Assembly (NCBI GenBank): GCA_019411365.1
Contig: DXQT01000023.1
Coordinates: forward strand, 1 to 36,122
Length of the DNA: 36,122 nt
Reading direction: 5' to 3'
Source: Roseburia sp.
GTDB taxonomy: Bacteria; Bacillota_A; Clostridia; Lachnospirales; Lachnospiraceae
Part shown: piece after piece, positions 1 through 7,767 of the stretch
How positions within the stretch are numbered: position 1 is the stretch's first letter
How the letters are laid out: the number at the start of each line of letters is the position of its first letter
Made by a program: the position numbers and the translations under genes
Notes under the pieces: generated by a model
The model's input: only the letters and a program-made list of their open reading frames with translations
Told to the model about the DNA's origin: nothing
Databases searched by the model: none

Positions 1-4
1 GTTT

Positions 5-33
5 ATTATATCTTATCAAGTCTGTTTTGTCAA
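5..33 (-). promoter_or_regulatory. Consensus sigma-A promoter firing out of the left edge (third of a tandem set)
   Basis: Read on the minus strand this is TTGACA, a 17-nt spacer and TATAAT, a perfect match to the housekeeping consensus, preceded by an A-rich tract resembling an UP element. It is the promoter nearest the window edge in a leftward series with those at 110-138 and 220-248. Perfect tandem promoters next to a tRNA gene, co-oriented with replication and near oriC, are typical of rRNA operons. The transcribed gene is outside the window, so the target is inferred. Confidence 0.8.
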
Positions 34-109
34 GAACTTTTTTCATTTTTTGAAAATTTCTTTCAATCGGTTTTGTCCGATCCGTTATCTCAAACGCGAC
101 AACTTTGAT

Positions 110-138
110 ATTTTATCATGTGTTGTTTTGTTTGTCAA
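110..138 (-). promoter_or_regulatory. Strong sigma-A promoter, second of the tandem set
   Basis: The minus strand shows TTGACA, a 17-nt spacer and TAAAAT (one mismatch in the -10). The bases just upstream of its -35 (AAAAAAGTTC, then TTGACA) also precede the -35 of the promoter at 5-33, which suggests the two arose by duplication. No ORF lies between it and the window edge, fitting a stable-RNA leader. Confidence 0.75.
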
Positions 139-219
139 GAACTTTTTTAAATTTGTTGTTTTTTTGAATTTTCATGTTTTTTTAAACAATTTATAATTCT
201 TTATTTTCGCAACTCATTT

Positions 220-248
220 ATATTATAATAGTTCGTGCGATTTGTCAA
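220..248 (-). promoter_or_regulatory. Probable first promoter of the tandem leftward set
   Basis: A perfect -35 (TTGACA on the minus strand, 243-248) lies about 50 nt downstream of tRNA-Ser. The -10 is ambiguous: TATAAT occurs at a short 15-nt spacing and TAATAT at 17 nt. The context (A/T-rich upstream tract, same orientation as the two promoters further left) supports a promoter, but it is weaker by sequence. Confidence 0.5.
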
Positions 249-294
249 CAACTTTCTCAAAAAAAATTGAACAACTCATATTGTAAATAATAAG

Positions 295-382
295 CGGAGA
301 AGGAGGGATTTGAACCCTCGCGCCGGTCACCCGACCTATACCCTTAGCAGGGGCACCTCTTCGGCCACTTGAGTACTTCTCC
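295..382 (-). tRNA. tRNA-Ser (anticodon GCU)
   Basis: The minus strand folds as a class II tRNA of 88 nt. The 7-bp acceptor stem is GGAGAAG/CTTCTCC with discriminator G, the anticodon loop reads CTGCTAA (anticodon GCT, decoding AGC/AGU), there is a long variable arm, and the T-loop GGTTCAAATCC is canonical. The 3' CCA is not encoded. A consensus promoter lies about 50 nt upstream at 435-463, so it can be transcribed alone; it also sits directly ahead of the tandem promoters at 5-248. Confidence 0.96.
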
Positions 383-434
383 AAAGTCATTATTTAACAA
401 TATTATATTGTTCGTGCGCCGTAACGCATGAATA

Positions 435-463
435 ACTATACTAAATCTTTACTGATTTGTCAA
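435..463 (-). promoter_or_regulatory. Promoter of tRNA-Ser
   Basis: On the minus strand this is TTGACA, a 17-nt spacer and TATAGT (one mismatch from consensus), with an expected start about 45 nt before the tRNA 5' end. It lies between the end of the Gfo/Idh oxidoreductase gene (573) and the tRNA, so the tRNA has its own promoter. Confidence 0.8.
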
Positions 464-572
464 CTATTATTTTCACATTTCATTTTTTTATTCATGAAAT
501 CCAGGAATCAAAGGATGTTTTACATCTCAATGACTGACAGCCTGCATAAAACTTGGCTCCGTTTTTTGGGTT

Positions 573-1634
573 TTATTCCCAGCTTTCTCCCGGATATTTC
601 ATATTCCATTTTTTTCGCAGATCTGTCATGATATCCATAACATCCTTTGTATCTGAAATTTTTAATTTATGGACATCTCCTGTTTTTATTGCCTGCTCCA
701 TATCTTTCATCTCATATTGTAAGGCCTTCTTTGTCTCGCCGGCGTTCACGGTATGACGCACTCCTGATTCAGCTTCCACGATCACTGCCTGATCCGCACG
801 CGGATATTCCATAATTTCAATATATCCATTTTCACAACTGATCACTGCACGTTTCGGCTGTTTCGAATGTAGCGATAAAGCAAGTGTTGCCATCTGTGCT
901 TCTTTGTTCATTAACAGAATCCCTGCCTGCTCATCAGCTCCGGTCGGTGCAAATTTCACCTGACTTAATACCTGATCCGGTTTGCTCTCCATAAAACTGC
1001 GTGCAATACTGAGCGCATAGACACCGATATCCAACAACGCCCCGCCTGCGAGATCCATATTAAAGAAACGGTTCTTCATATTGTATTCTTTGTAGCTGCC
1101 AAAATTAAGCTGTATCATCTGGACTTTTCCAAGCGCAGGCACACCTGCTGCCAGCCAGTCTGCGATTTCTTCGTGCTCCTCATTAGCATTTGAAGCGTAT
1201 GTACCTGTTTTTCCGGCATCGATCAGTTCCCATAGTTTTTTATATAACGGCATATGCCAGATAGTCATTGCCTCTGCAAAAATCACATCATTTTCCTTTG
1301 CAAGCGCTAATGCTTCTTCCAGTTCAAGGCTGTTTAAGGTAATGGACTTCTCACATAATACATGCTTTTTATTTTTCAGTGCTTCCCTGACAAATCCGAT
1401 ATGGGTATTGTGTGGTGTCGTGATGTAGATCACATCCACATCAGGATCTGTAAACATTTCATGAAAATCATCGTATACCTTTGCGACCTGGTATTTTTCC
1501 GCAAATGTAACTGCCTTTTCGTGTGTGCGGTTTCCCACAGCATAAAGTGTTTTTCCCATAGCTTTTAATGCCTGCGCCATTTCATTTGCGATCACACCGG
1601 TTCCAAGAACCGCCCAGTTTAAATTTCTTTCCAT
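573..1634 (-). CDS. Gfo/Idh/MocA family oxidoreductase
   Basis: A 353-residue NAD(P)-dependent dehydrogenase of the sugar/dihydrodiol dehydrogenase type, expected to be cytosolic. The N-terminal Rossmann fold begins AVLGTGVIANEMA (about residues 8-20). The family's nucleotide/substrate loop EKP appears here as CEKS (about residue 95). The C-terminal half is the substrate-binding alpha/beta domain, with GGALLDIGVYALSIA typical of the family. The start is the ATG at 1634 with GAGG about 5 nt upstream. It is last in a leftward unit after the fumarase genes, 85 nt downstream, and could be co-transcribed. The substrate cannot be told from sequence; nothing nearby points to a specific sugar or inositol. 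Family assignment is firm, reaction unknown. Confidence 0.9.
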   Translation of the reverse strand: MERNLNWAVLGTGVIANEMAQALKAMGKTLYAVGNRTHEKAVTFAEKYQVAKVYDDFHEMFTDPDVDVIYITTPHNTHIGFVREALKNKKHVLCEKSITLNSLELEEALALAKENDVIFAEAMTIWHMPLYKKLWELIDAGKTGTYASNANEEHEEIADWLAAGVPALGKVQMIQLNFGSYKEYNMKNRFFNMDLAGGALLDIGVYALSIARSFMESKPDQVLSQVKFAPTGADEQAGILLMNKEAQMATLALSLHSKQPKRAVISCENGYIEIMEYPRADQAVIVEAESGVRHTVNAGETKKALQYEMKDMEQAIKTGDVHKLKISDTKDVMDIMTDLRKKWNMKYPGESWE

Positions 1635-1719
1635 AAATACCTCATTTCCGATCCACTTTCTGTCTGATGTGAAATGAATCTAAAATTTTTCTGTTCTGAA
1701 ATCTATATACGATCTGATT

Positions 1720-2271
1720 TTATATTGCTGCAAATTCTTTGATTGCCGTTTCATAGAGATTGTTTCCCTGACTGTCGATCACAACGATCACCGGGAAATC
1801 CCTGATTTCAATTTTGCGGATCGCCTCTGCCCCAAGATCCTCATAACATACGATCTCTGATTTTGTGATGCATTTTGACAAAAGTGCCCCTGCACCGCCG
1901 ACTGCTGCAAAGTAAACTGCATGGTTGCGCACAATGGCATCAATGACTTCCTTTGAACGTTTTCCTTTTCCAATCATCGCTTTTTCCCCGAGATCAAGCA
2001 GTGTCGGTGCATATCTGTCCATGCGGGTGGCTGTGGTCGGTCCTGCAGAACCGATCGGTCTGCCCTCGCGCGCCGGAGATGGACCCATATAATAAATGGT
2101 ACTGTCCTTGATATCGATCGGCAGTTCTTCTCCCCGCTGCAGTGCCTCGATCATTCTTTTGTGTGCGGCATCTCTTGCCACATAGATTGTTCCTGTAATA
2201 TAAACGTAATCACCTGATTTTAAATCTTTCGTCACTTCTTCCGTGATCGGCGTCGTAATATGCTTATCCAT
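1720..2271 (-). CDS. Fumarate hydratase class I, beta subunit
   Basis: The C-terminal-domain subunit of the two-chain iron-sulfur hydro-lyase (fumarase, or the related L-tartrate dehydratase), 183 residues. It matches the beta domain of FumA/TtdB: an early SGDYVYITGTIYVARDAAHKR, then GSAGPTTATRMDRY, an AAVGGAGALLSKCI segment and a final DFPVIVVIDSQGN. An in-frame ATG exists at 2319, but the codon at 2271 is chosen because GGAGG lies 5 nt upstream and the sequence from MDKHITTP matches the family's start. It follows the alpha subunit in the same orientation, separated by 87 nt carrying two stem-loops (2300-2320 and 2324-2350). With the alpha chain it would interconvert fumarate and L-malate; choosing fumarase over tartrate dehydratase is an inference. 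Confidence 0.92.
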   Translation of the reverse strand: MDKHITTPITEEVTKDLKSGDYVYITGTIYVARDAAHKRMIEALQRGEELPIDIKDSTIYYMGPSPAREGRPIGSAGPTTATRMDRYAPTLLDLGEKAMIGKGKRSKEVIDAIVRNHAVYFAAVGGAGALLSKCITKSEIVCYEDLGAEAIRKIEIRDFPVIVVIDSQGNNLYETAIKEFAAI

Positions 2272-2299
2272 GATATCCTCCATTCTTGCGCTGCTTTTC

Positions 2300-2320
2300 A
2301 ATGAAAACAACGTTTTCATT
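2300..2320 (-). repeat. Intercistronic stem-loop 1 between fumarase genes
   Basis: A perfect 9-bp inverted repeat (AATGAAAAC / GTTTTCATT) with a 3-nt loop, lying between the alpha stop and the beta ribosome binding site. It has no U-tract, so it is not a classical terminator. It may affect mRNA stability or the relative yield of the two subunits. Confidence 0.6.
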
Positions 2321-2323
2321 TGC

Positions 2324-2350
2324 AGTGTGAAAAATCTTATTTTTCACACT
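2324..2350 (-). repeat. Intercistronic stem-loop 2, 12-bp perfect arms
   Basis: The arms AGTGTGAAAAAT and ATTTTTCACACT pair perfectly around a 3-nt loop, starting 9 nt after the alpha stop codon. A very similar palindrome lies between the LytTR and DUF3021 genes (11,253-11,280), in both cases ahead of a GAATGGAGG-type ribosome binding site. No U-tract follows on the minus strand. Confidence 0.65.
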
Positions 2351-2358
2351 ATCCTCCT

Positions 2359-3204
2359 TTAAACTTCCCTTACCACATGACGGTTTACATGACAACAGAT
2401 GTTGACTGCCACAGGAAGTCCCGCGATATGGGTCGGATAGGTATTGATATTGACGGCAAGTGCTGTTGTCGTACCGCCAAGTCCTCCCGGTCCAATACCA
2501 AGCCGGTTGATTTTTCCTAACAGTTCTTCTTCCATGTCTTTGACATAAGGAATATCGGAATGTTCCCCGACCGGTCGTGTCAGCGCCTTTTTGGCAAGGA
2601 TCGCACATTTTTCAAATGTTCCACCGATCCCGACTCCCACAACCATAGGCGGACATGCATTCGGCCCCGCATCTTTTACGGCTGTCAATACAGCATCTTT
2701 TACTCCCTCGATACCATCCGCCGGTTTTAGCATGAAGACACGGCTCATGTTCTCACTTCCAAATCCTTTTGGTGCAATGGTAATCTTTACTTTATCCCCC
2801 GGAACGATGGAATAATGGATAACCGCCGGGGTATTGTCCTTCGTATTTTCACGGATCAGAGGATCTTTCACAACGGATTTCCGCAAATAGCCTTCCGTGT
2901 AACCCTGACGCACGCCCTCGTTGATGGCATCCTCAATCGCCTCTCCCTCAAAATGAACATCCTGCCCCACTTCCAAAAAGATAACTGCCATTCCGGTATC
3001 CTGACAGATCGGTATCATCTCTTCATCCGCAATCTTTAAGTTATCCTGAAGCTGATTTAATATTTTCCTGCCAAGTTCGGATTTTTCCGTTGTAACCGCA
3101 TTTTTCATTGCAATATCCATATCTTTGGAAAGATAATGGTTTGCTTCAATGCACATCTCTTTGACATTTTCTGTAATTATTTTTGTATCGACTGTTCTGA
3201 TCAT
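2359..3204 (-). CDS. Fumarate hydratase class I, alpha subunit (Fe-S subunit)
   Basis: A 281-residue N-terminal-domain subunit of class I fumarase/tartrate dehydratase, which carries the catalytic [4Fe-4S] cluster. Likely cluster cysteines are C67 in PICQDTG, C184 in PNACPPMVVG and one of the adjacent pair at about 270-271 in NICCHVNRH; the spacing resembles that of the three ligands in single-chain FumA. GIGGTFEKC and GLGGTTTALAV are also family hallmarks. The start is the ATG at 3204 with GGAG 5 nt upstream. It sits 45 nt after the CmpB-like gene and ahead of the beta subunit. In a fermentative anaerobe the enzyme would serve the reductive C4 branch or amino-acid interconversion (inference). 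Two-chain architecture is usual in Clostridia. Confidence 0.93.
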   Translation of the reverse strand: MIRTVDTKIITENVKEMCIEANHYLSKDMDIAMKNAVTTEKSELGRKILNQLQDNLKIADEEMIPICQDTGMAVIFLEVGQDVHFEGEAIEDAINEGVRQGYTEGYLRKSVVKDPLIRENTKDNTPAVIHYSIVPGDKVKITIAPKGFGSENMSRVFMLKPADGIEGVKDAVLTAVKDAGPNACPPMVVGVGIGGTFEKCAILAKKALTRPVGEHSDIPYVKDMEEELLGKINRLGIGPGGLGGTTTALAVNINTYPTHIAGLPVAVNICCHVNRHVVREV

Positions 3205-3249
3205 GTTTTCTCCATTTCTGCGTCCACTGCTGCCCGCTGCACATCTGTT

Positions 3250-4341
3250 TTATTTTTGTTCCGGCTTGTCTAAACGAAAGTGTTTTTTAAATTCCGTCAA
3301 AGTCTTATCATTTTCTCTTGACTTCATATCCGGGAATGCTTTCATCAAACGCTGAAAGCCAAAGTTCTTTTCTTCAAAAAGATGTTCGTATTTCTCAGAG
3401 AGTTCAGAAAGCTCCGCTTTTTGTTTTTCGCGGTTTTTCTTCCACTCTTCCGATTTTTCAGTCCAGGCATTTTTCTTTGCCTCGAAACTGCTCTTTGCTT
3501 CCATGATATTTTCTGAAATTGCAAGTTTTGCATTTGCAGCGGTATCTGTGATCTTCTCTTTTGCATTTCCGGTCGTCTCGGCGATTTTTTCTCTGGCTGT
3601 TTCTGTTGTGCCGGTAATTTTATTTTTAGCAGTTCCGGTTGTTTCGGCAATCTTATCCTTCGCAGCCCCGGTTGTCTCCGCTAATTTATCTAACAGTTCG
3701 GCATGTGTTTCCTGGAACTCTTCTGATTTTTCCACGATGTCCGTCACGTTTTCATAAATGTTTTCCCCGATCTCATCGGAAAGTTTGTGGATGCGTTCTG
3801 CCATCTCATCCATGACTTTGAGCCGTTTATTGAATTTCAGGATCGTTGCTACGGTAATGCCACAGTCCACAAAAAATACGGTCATGATAATGCAAATTAA
3901 AATCATTCCGACAATATGCGGCATCAGTGTGATTCCTTTATAAATGATCGGGTGCAGCACATCCATGATGAAAGTACATGCCAGTCCCCAGTAAATCGAA
4001 AATTTCAGACAGACATAACCGTGAATATTAAACGGTTTGTCAGAATAATCCCACCACTGGTTATGAAATACTTTTTCCAGTAAATATCCAGTAATATATT
4101 CCAGAATGGAGGTCAGCAAAAAAGACCCGATAAACAATATCAGCAGATTGTCTTTCAATGGAGTGAGCACCGCAACGACAATCACAACACCACAACCATA
4201 GATCGGACAGTACGGCCCGTTTAAAAATCCACGGTTTACGAAAATTCCACGGTCTAATGCAGCGTAAGAAACCTCCGTACACCAGCCGATAAAGGCATAA
4301 ATGATAAATATCCATACGAGTTCATAACAGTTCTGCGGCAT
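3250..4341 (-). CDS. CmpB-like putative ABC-transporter type IV membrane protein with 11-residue-repeat tail
   Basis: A 363-residue protein. The N-terminal half (about residues 1-165) is a multi-spanning membrane domain of the 'putative ABC-transporter type IV / CmpB' family: an early FIGWCTEVSYAAL segment, then RGFLNGPYCPIYGCG and the ILEYITGYLLEKVF helix. The C-terminal half is hydrophilic and helical, with five consecutive 11-residue units of the form K-[IL]-x-x-T-T-x-x-A-[KR]-x at about 219-273, then a charged coiled-coil-like stretch. The start is placed at the second ATG (4341), which has GGAGG 5 nt upstream; the earlier in-frame ATG at 4353 lacks a site. No ATPase partner is adjacent. 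It lies just after the terminator of the pan operon and may head the fumarase unit. Function unknown. Confidence 0.8.
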   Translation of the reverse strand: MPQNCYELVWIFIIYAFIGWCTEVSYAALDRGIFVNRGFLNGPYCPIYGCGVVIVVAVLTPLKDNLLILFIGSFLLTSILEYITGYLLEKVFHNQWWDYSDKPFNIHGYVCLKFSIYWGLACTFIMDVLHPIIYKGITLMPHIVGMILICIIMTVFFVDCGITVATILKFNKRLKVMDEMAERIHKLSDEIGENIYENVTDIVEKSEEFQETHAELLDKLAETTGAAKDKIAETTGTAKNKITGTTETAREKIAETTGNAKEKITDTAANAKLAISENIMEAKSSFEAKKNAWTEKSEEWKKNREKQKAELSELSEKYEHLFEEKNFGFQRLMKAFPDMKSRENDKTLTEFKKHFRLDKPEQK

Positions 4342-4413
4342 ATTTTCCTCCATGTAATTAAAAATCTTTTTGCAAAAATAAATTCTGTTCTACAAAAATA
4401 TGTTTCCATGATT

Positions 4414-4457
4414 AAAAAAGCAATCAATTATAAATAATTATAACTGATTGCTTTTTA
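4414..4457 (-). terminator. Rho-independent terminator of the pantothenate operon
   Basis: A long inverted repeat with arms AAAAAAGCAATCAATTATA and TATAACTGATTGCTTTTT, with one A/C mismatch. It has T-runs on both ends, so it could work in both directions. It lies about 105 nt past the panD stop on the minus strand and separates the pan operon from the CmpB-like/fumarase unit. Confidence 0.85.
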
Positions 4458-4562
4458 TGATTCAACTGTTACCGTTTGCTCCCGGTCATCTGTTTCTGGA
4501 ATTTCAGGTATCTTTAACCTTTTTAAATACAGCCTTCATATTTGTTCAAACAGTAAATTTTT

Positions 4563-4955
4563 TTAACGGATCGCCGATATCTCCCCGTGACGTTCATAGT
4601 TTGTGATCTCCGTGGTGTGGTTGTTTTCATCCACAAACACAACGACCGGTTTCTGCTGTTTTGCTTCCTCCGGTGTCACATCTGCATATGCCATGATGAT
4701 TACTTTGTCGTTGGTCTGTACCATGCGGGCTGCCGCACCGTTTAAACAGATGACTCCACTGCCGCGCTCTCCTGCGATCGTATAAGTCTCAAAACGTGCG
4801 CCATTATTCACATCCACGATCTGCACTTTCTCATACTCAAAAATGCCGGCATCCTCTAAAAGCTGGATGTCTACGGTAATGCTTCCCACATAGTCAAGCT
4901 CCGCCTGCGTTACGGTCGCGCGGTGGATTTTTCCTTTTAACATTGAAATAGTCAT
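4563..4955 (-). CDS. panD: Aspartate 1-decarboxylase (pyruvoyl-dependent)
   Basis: Makes beta-alanine from L-aspartate for pantothenate synthesis. At 130 residues it is the usual family size. The self-cleavage site is intact: [14 protein letters not shown] places Gly24-Ser25 so that Ser25 becomes the pyruvoyl group after processing of the proenzyme. [16 protein letters not shown] and the DKVIIMAYA strand are conserved as in other PanD proteins. The start is the ATG at 4955, just 13 nt after panC. It is last in the leftward unit DUF2520-panB-panC-panD and is followed by the terminator at 4414-4457. Confidence 0.97.
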   Translation of the reverse strand: MTISMLKGKIHRATVTQAELDYVGSITVDIQLLEDAGIFEYEKVQIVDVNNGARFETYTIAGERGSGVICLNGAAARMVQTNDKVIIMAYADVTPEEAKQQKPVVVFVDENNHTTEITNYERHGEISAIR

Positions 4956-4968
4956 TTTTTCCTCTTTT

Positions 4969-5814
4969 CTAGTCCTCGATCATAAAGTTGTCAATCAGTC
5001 TGGTTTTTCCGATGTATACTGCCATTGCTGCAAGTATGCCGTGCTCTATGGTATCGATCTGCTGCATTGTGGATAAGTCTACGATTTTGACATAATCAAT
5101 CTTCGCAAGCGGCTCTTTCTCGATTTCTTCAGTCATTGCAACGATGACTTTTTTACAGTCGCGTTCTCCCTCTTTCACCATTTTTTCACCAAGGAAAACA
5201 GAGCGGCTCAGCACGAGTGCTGCTTTTCTCTCCTCCGGGGAAAGATATGTATTTCTGGAGCTCTTTGCAAGTCCATCCTCCTCACGGATGATCGGGCAGC
5301 CGTGGATGGAAAGTGGCATATTTAAGTCTTTTACCATACGTTTGATGATTGCTAACTGCTGTGCATCCTTCTGTCCGAAGTATGCATTGTCCGGAGTCAC
5401 AATGTTAAACAGTTTGGATACGACCGTACAAACGCCGCGGAAGTGAACCGGCCTGCTTAATCCACAAAGTTCTTTTGTGAGCACATCCATATCCACAAAG
5501 GTGTAGAAGTTATCCCCATACATTTCTTCTGGTGTCGGATGGAAGATCAGATCCACGCCGTGTTCCTCACAGAGTTTTGCATCGTGCTCTAAATCTCTCG
5601 GATAGCTGTCTAAATCTTCGTTTGGCCCGAACTGGATCGGATTGACAAAAATACTGACCACTACTTTGCCGTTATTTTTACGTGCTGCATCGATAAGGCT
5701 CGCATGACCTTCATGCAAATATCCCATGGTCGGAACAAACCCGATCGTATTCCCTTCTTTTTTCCATTCTTTTACCTGTTCTCTCACTTCATTTATGGTT
5801 GATACGATTTTCAT
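4969..5814 (-). CDS. panC: Pantothenate synthetase (pantoate--beta-alanine ligase)
   Basis: ATP-dependent condensation of pantoate and beta-alanine through a pantoyl-adenylate. At 281 residues it is full length. The nucleotidyl-transferase HIGH-type motif is HEGH at residues 34-37 in [45 protein letters not shown] and the KSSRN loop (about residue 185) are family-specific ATP/pantoate-binding segments. It lies between panB and panD with 13-nt gaps on both sides, a tight operon. The start is the ATG at 5814 with AGGAGG upstream. No anomaly seen. Confidence 0.97.
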   Translation of the reverse strand: MKIVSTINEVREQVKEWKKEGNTIGFVPTMGYLHEGHASLIDAARKNNGKVVVSIFVNPIQFGPNEDLDSYPRDLEHDAKLCEEHGVDLIFHPTPEEMYGDNFYTFVDMDVLTKELCGLSRPVHFRGVCTVVSKLFNIVTPDNAYFGQKDAQQLAIIKRMVKDLNMPLSIHGCPIIREEDGLAKSSRNTYLSPEERKAALVLSRSVFLGEKMVKEGERDCKKVIVAMTEEIEKEPLAKIDYVKIVDLSTMQQIDTIEHGILAAMAVYIGKTRLIDNFMIED

Positions 5815-5827
5815 GTGTATGTTCCTC

Positions 5828-6661
5828 CTAATATAATTTTTCGATCACGGAATCGTCTATTTTAAAACAATGCTCTGCCGAAGGGAAAGTTCCCTCTTTG
5901 GTTTCTTTGATGTATGCCGCCATTCCCTCACGCATTGCATCGCCGACATTTGCAAATACTTTTACGAATTTTGGACGGAAATCCCCATACATGGCAAGCA
6001 GATCCTGATAAACAAGCACCTGTCCGTCACAGTCTGCGCCTGCACCGATACCGATGGTCGGAACTTTCAGCATTTCCGTGATTTTCTTTGCCAGTTTTGC
6101 CGGTACACATTCTAATACGACCATGCATGCGCCTGCCTCCTCGACTGCTTTTGCATCCTCGATCAGCTTCTGTGCCGCCTCAATGTCTTTTCCCTGCACT
6201 TTAAATCCGCCAAACGCATTGACCGACTGCGGCGTCAGTCCAAGATGTGCAACAACCGGGATTGATGCCTGTGCGATTGCCTTGATATGTGGGGCAAATT
6301 CCACACCGCCCTCTAATTTGACTGCGTTTGCCCTGCCCTCTTTCATCAGACGCCCAGCGTTTACCACTGCATCATAGACGGAAGTCTGATAGGACATAAA
6401 CGGCATATCTGCAACAACAAATGCATTTTTTGCACCTCTGGTCACTGCTGCCGTGTGATGGATCATATCTTCCATGGTCACGGATAACGTATCCTCATAG
6501 CCAAGCATGACCATGCCAAGTGAATCCCCGACTAAGATCGTATTCACGCCGGATTCATCCATGATCTTCGCGGTCGTGTAATCGTAAGCCGTCACCATTG
6601 TAATTTTGTCGTGCTCGTCTTTTTGCTTCTGCAAAGTTACTACTGTGTTTTTCATTGTCAT
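5828..6661 (-). CDS. panB: 3-methyl-2-oxobutanoate hydroxymethyltransferase
   Basis: Transfers a hydroxymethyl group from 5,10-methylene-tetrahydrofolate to 2-oxoisovalerate, giving ketopantoate, the first committed step to pantothenate. 277 residues, TIM-barrel. Metal-binding acidic residues appear in the expected motifs [26 protein letters not shown] and [25 protein letters not shown] is another family signature. The ATG at 6661 overlaps the TGA of the upstream DUF2520 gene (ATGA), indicating translational coupling between the two. It is second in the operon, followed by panC after 13 nt. Confidence 0.97.
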   Translation of the reverse strand: MTMKNTVVTLQKQKDEHDKITMVTAYDYTTAKIMDESGVNTILVGDSLGMVMLGYEDTLSVTMEDMIHHTAAVTRGAKNAFVVADMPFMSYQTSVYDAVVNAGRLMKEGRANAVKLEGGVEFAPHIKAIAQASIPVVAHLGLTPQSVNAFGGFKVQGKDIEAAQKLIEDAKAVEEAGACMVVLECVPAKLAKKITEMLKVPTIGIGAGADCDGQVLVYQDLLAMYGDFRPKFVKVFANVGDAMREGMAAYIKETKEGTFPSAEHCFKIDDSVIEKLY

Positions 6662-7512
6662 TCTCCAATCTCTGTCGGCATGAAAATTTCTCTCATTGCC
6701 GCATAATCTCTGTCCGGATTTTTCTGCTCTGCGATTTCTAAAAGCTGCTTTGCATTTTCCAGATAGGCATTTTTCATGTCAGCATCTAATGCATCCATAT
6801 GTTTCTGTACGGTATTTTTGTCCCCGCGCTCCACAGGTCCGGTCAGGGAATTAATACATCCCTGTGCGTGGATATTTTCCAGATTGCCTTTTGCAAGCCG
6901 GTACAATTCCTCGTTTGCCTGCTGCATTGAAAAACCACACTCTAAGAATAGTTTTTGCGCCATAAAAAATACCGCTGTCATGTGGTTCGATGCCAGAGAT
7001 GCCGCTGCATGATATTTGATTTTGTTTTCCGCAGAAATAAAACACGTCCGGTTTCCCATCTGCGCAAACATGTTCTGGATATTGGAGATATTTCGCTCAT
7101 CCCCCTCAATGGTGAACAGTACGTCACCAAGTGCCTGCCAGGATGTTTCCCTGTCACTGACGGCACAGAGTGGATGAATAGAATAGGCCATACTACCAGT
7201 ACGATCTATATCAGAAAAGATGTTTGAACTGTGAATCCCGCTGCAGTGTGCAATGATTTTACCGTGGGCATACGGTTTTGCCACCTCCCATACTTCCCCG
7301 ATTTTATCATCGGGCACGGTAAAAAAGATCATGTCGCTGCTGCTAATGATTTCTTCGATACTTTGATATTGCTTTGTGTTTGTAAAATTTGCCGCCCATG
7401 CGGCAGACTTTGGGCTCAGACTATAATAACCTCCTACTTTCCTGCCCTTACTGATAAAATATTTTCCAAGTGACACGCCGACCTTCCCGGCGCCAATAAA
7501 ACTGATCTGCAT
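6658..7512 (-). CDS. Rossmann-like/DUF2520 protein, probable ketopantoate reductase of the pan operon
   Basis: A 284-residue protein opening with a dinucleotide-binding fold, [16 protein letters not shown] (GAGKVG at about residues 7-12), followed by a helical C-terminal domain of the DUF2520 type ([15 protein letters not shown], then GPVERGD about 35 residues later). The ATG at 7512 is preferred because AGGAGG lies 5 nt upstream; a longer in-frame reading to 7605 begins with non-family sequence. It heads the operon and overlaps panB by ATGA. No classical panE lies in this operon, and an alternative ketopantoate reductase (PanG) of this general Rossmann/DUF2520 type has been described in Francisella. 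The role as the NAD(P)H-dependent ketopantoate reductase is therefore a context-based inference. Confidence 0.85.
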   Translation of the reverse strand: MQISFIGAGKVGVSLGKYFISKGRKVGGYYSLSPKSAAWAANFTNTKQYQSIEEIISSSDMIFFTVPDDKIGEVWEVAKPYAHGKIIAHCSGIHSSNIFSDIDRTGSMAYSIHPLCAVSDRETSWQALGDVLFTIEGDERNISNIQNMFAQMGNRTCFISAENKIKYHAAASLASNHMTAVFFMAQKLFLECGFSMQQANEELYRLAKGNLENIHAQGCINSLTGPVERGDKNTVQKHMDALDADMKNAYLENAKQLLEIAEQKNPDRDYAAMREIFMPTEIGE

Positions 7513-7767
7513 GCAATCCTCCTCTGACGGACAGGGGATTTTCCCCCTTTGTCTGGCGGAGCAAAATGTGAACCGGATTTCACTCCCCGTTTTGTGAAGC
7601 AGCATGCGACTGTCTCATTCCGTCGACTGACGGATACAAGCGGTTTTCCTGGTTTTATTCTCTTTTTCTGATAAAAAATATGTTCTGGTATGATTTCCTG
7701 TATACGGAATATCATCCAGAACATACTATAACACTTCACTGCGCACGGTTCAATTGTGAATTTTTTA
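7513..7767. other. Leader region of the pantothenate operon and 3' region of the GH3 gene
   Basis: A 255-nt non-coding stretch. It holds the GH3 terminator (7671-7725), a short perfect inverted repeat TCCGTC-GACT-GACGGA at about 7619-7634, and a GC-rich imperfect hairpin GACAGGGG/CCCC..TGTC close to the ribosome binding site of the DUF2520 gene. The pan promoter must lie here, but I could not pick a convincing -35/-10 pair. The hairpins could be an attenuation leader, without proof. Confidence 0.4.
7671..7725 (-). terminator. Rho-independent terminator of the GH3 gene
   Basis: On the minus strand a long stem (arms TATGTTCTGG and CCAGAACATA, extended inward with two mismatches around a loop centred on GTATAC) is followed by TTTTTT. 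It starts about 43 nt past the GH3 stop codon and isolates that gene from the pan operon. Confidence 0.85.

Noticed and set aside
2300..2350. Terminator between the fumarase subunits
   Set aside because: Neither stem is followed by a T-run on the minus strand, and both subunits are needed together.
2264..2608. 114-codon minus-strand open frame across the fumarase gap
   Set aside because: It is a shadow of the alpha subunit in another frame, with a Cys/Arg-rich, unnatural composition.
7513..7605. Extension of the DUF2520 protein to an upstream ATG at 7605
   Set aside because: The extra 31 residues do not resemble a Rossmann start, and an ideal AGGAGG site precedes the ATG at 7512.
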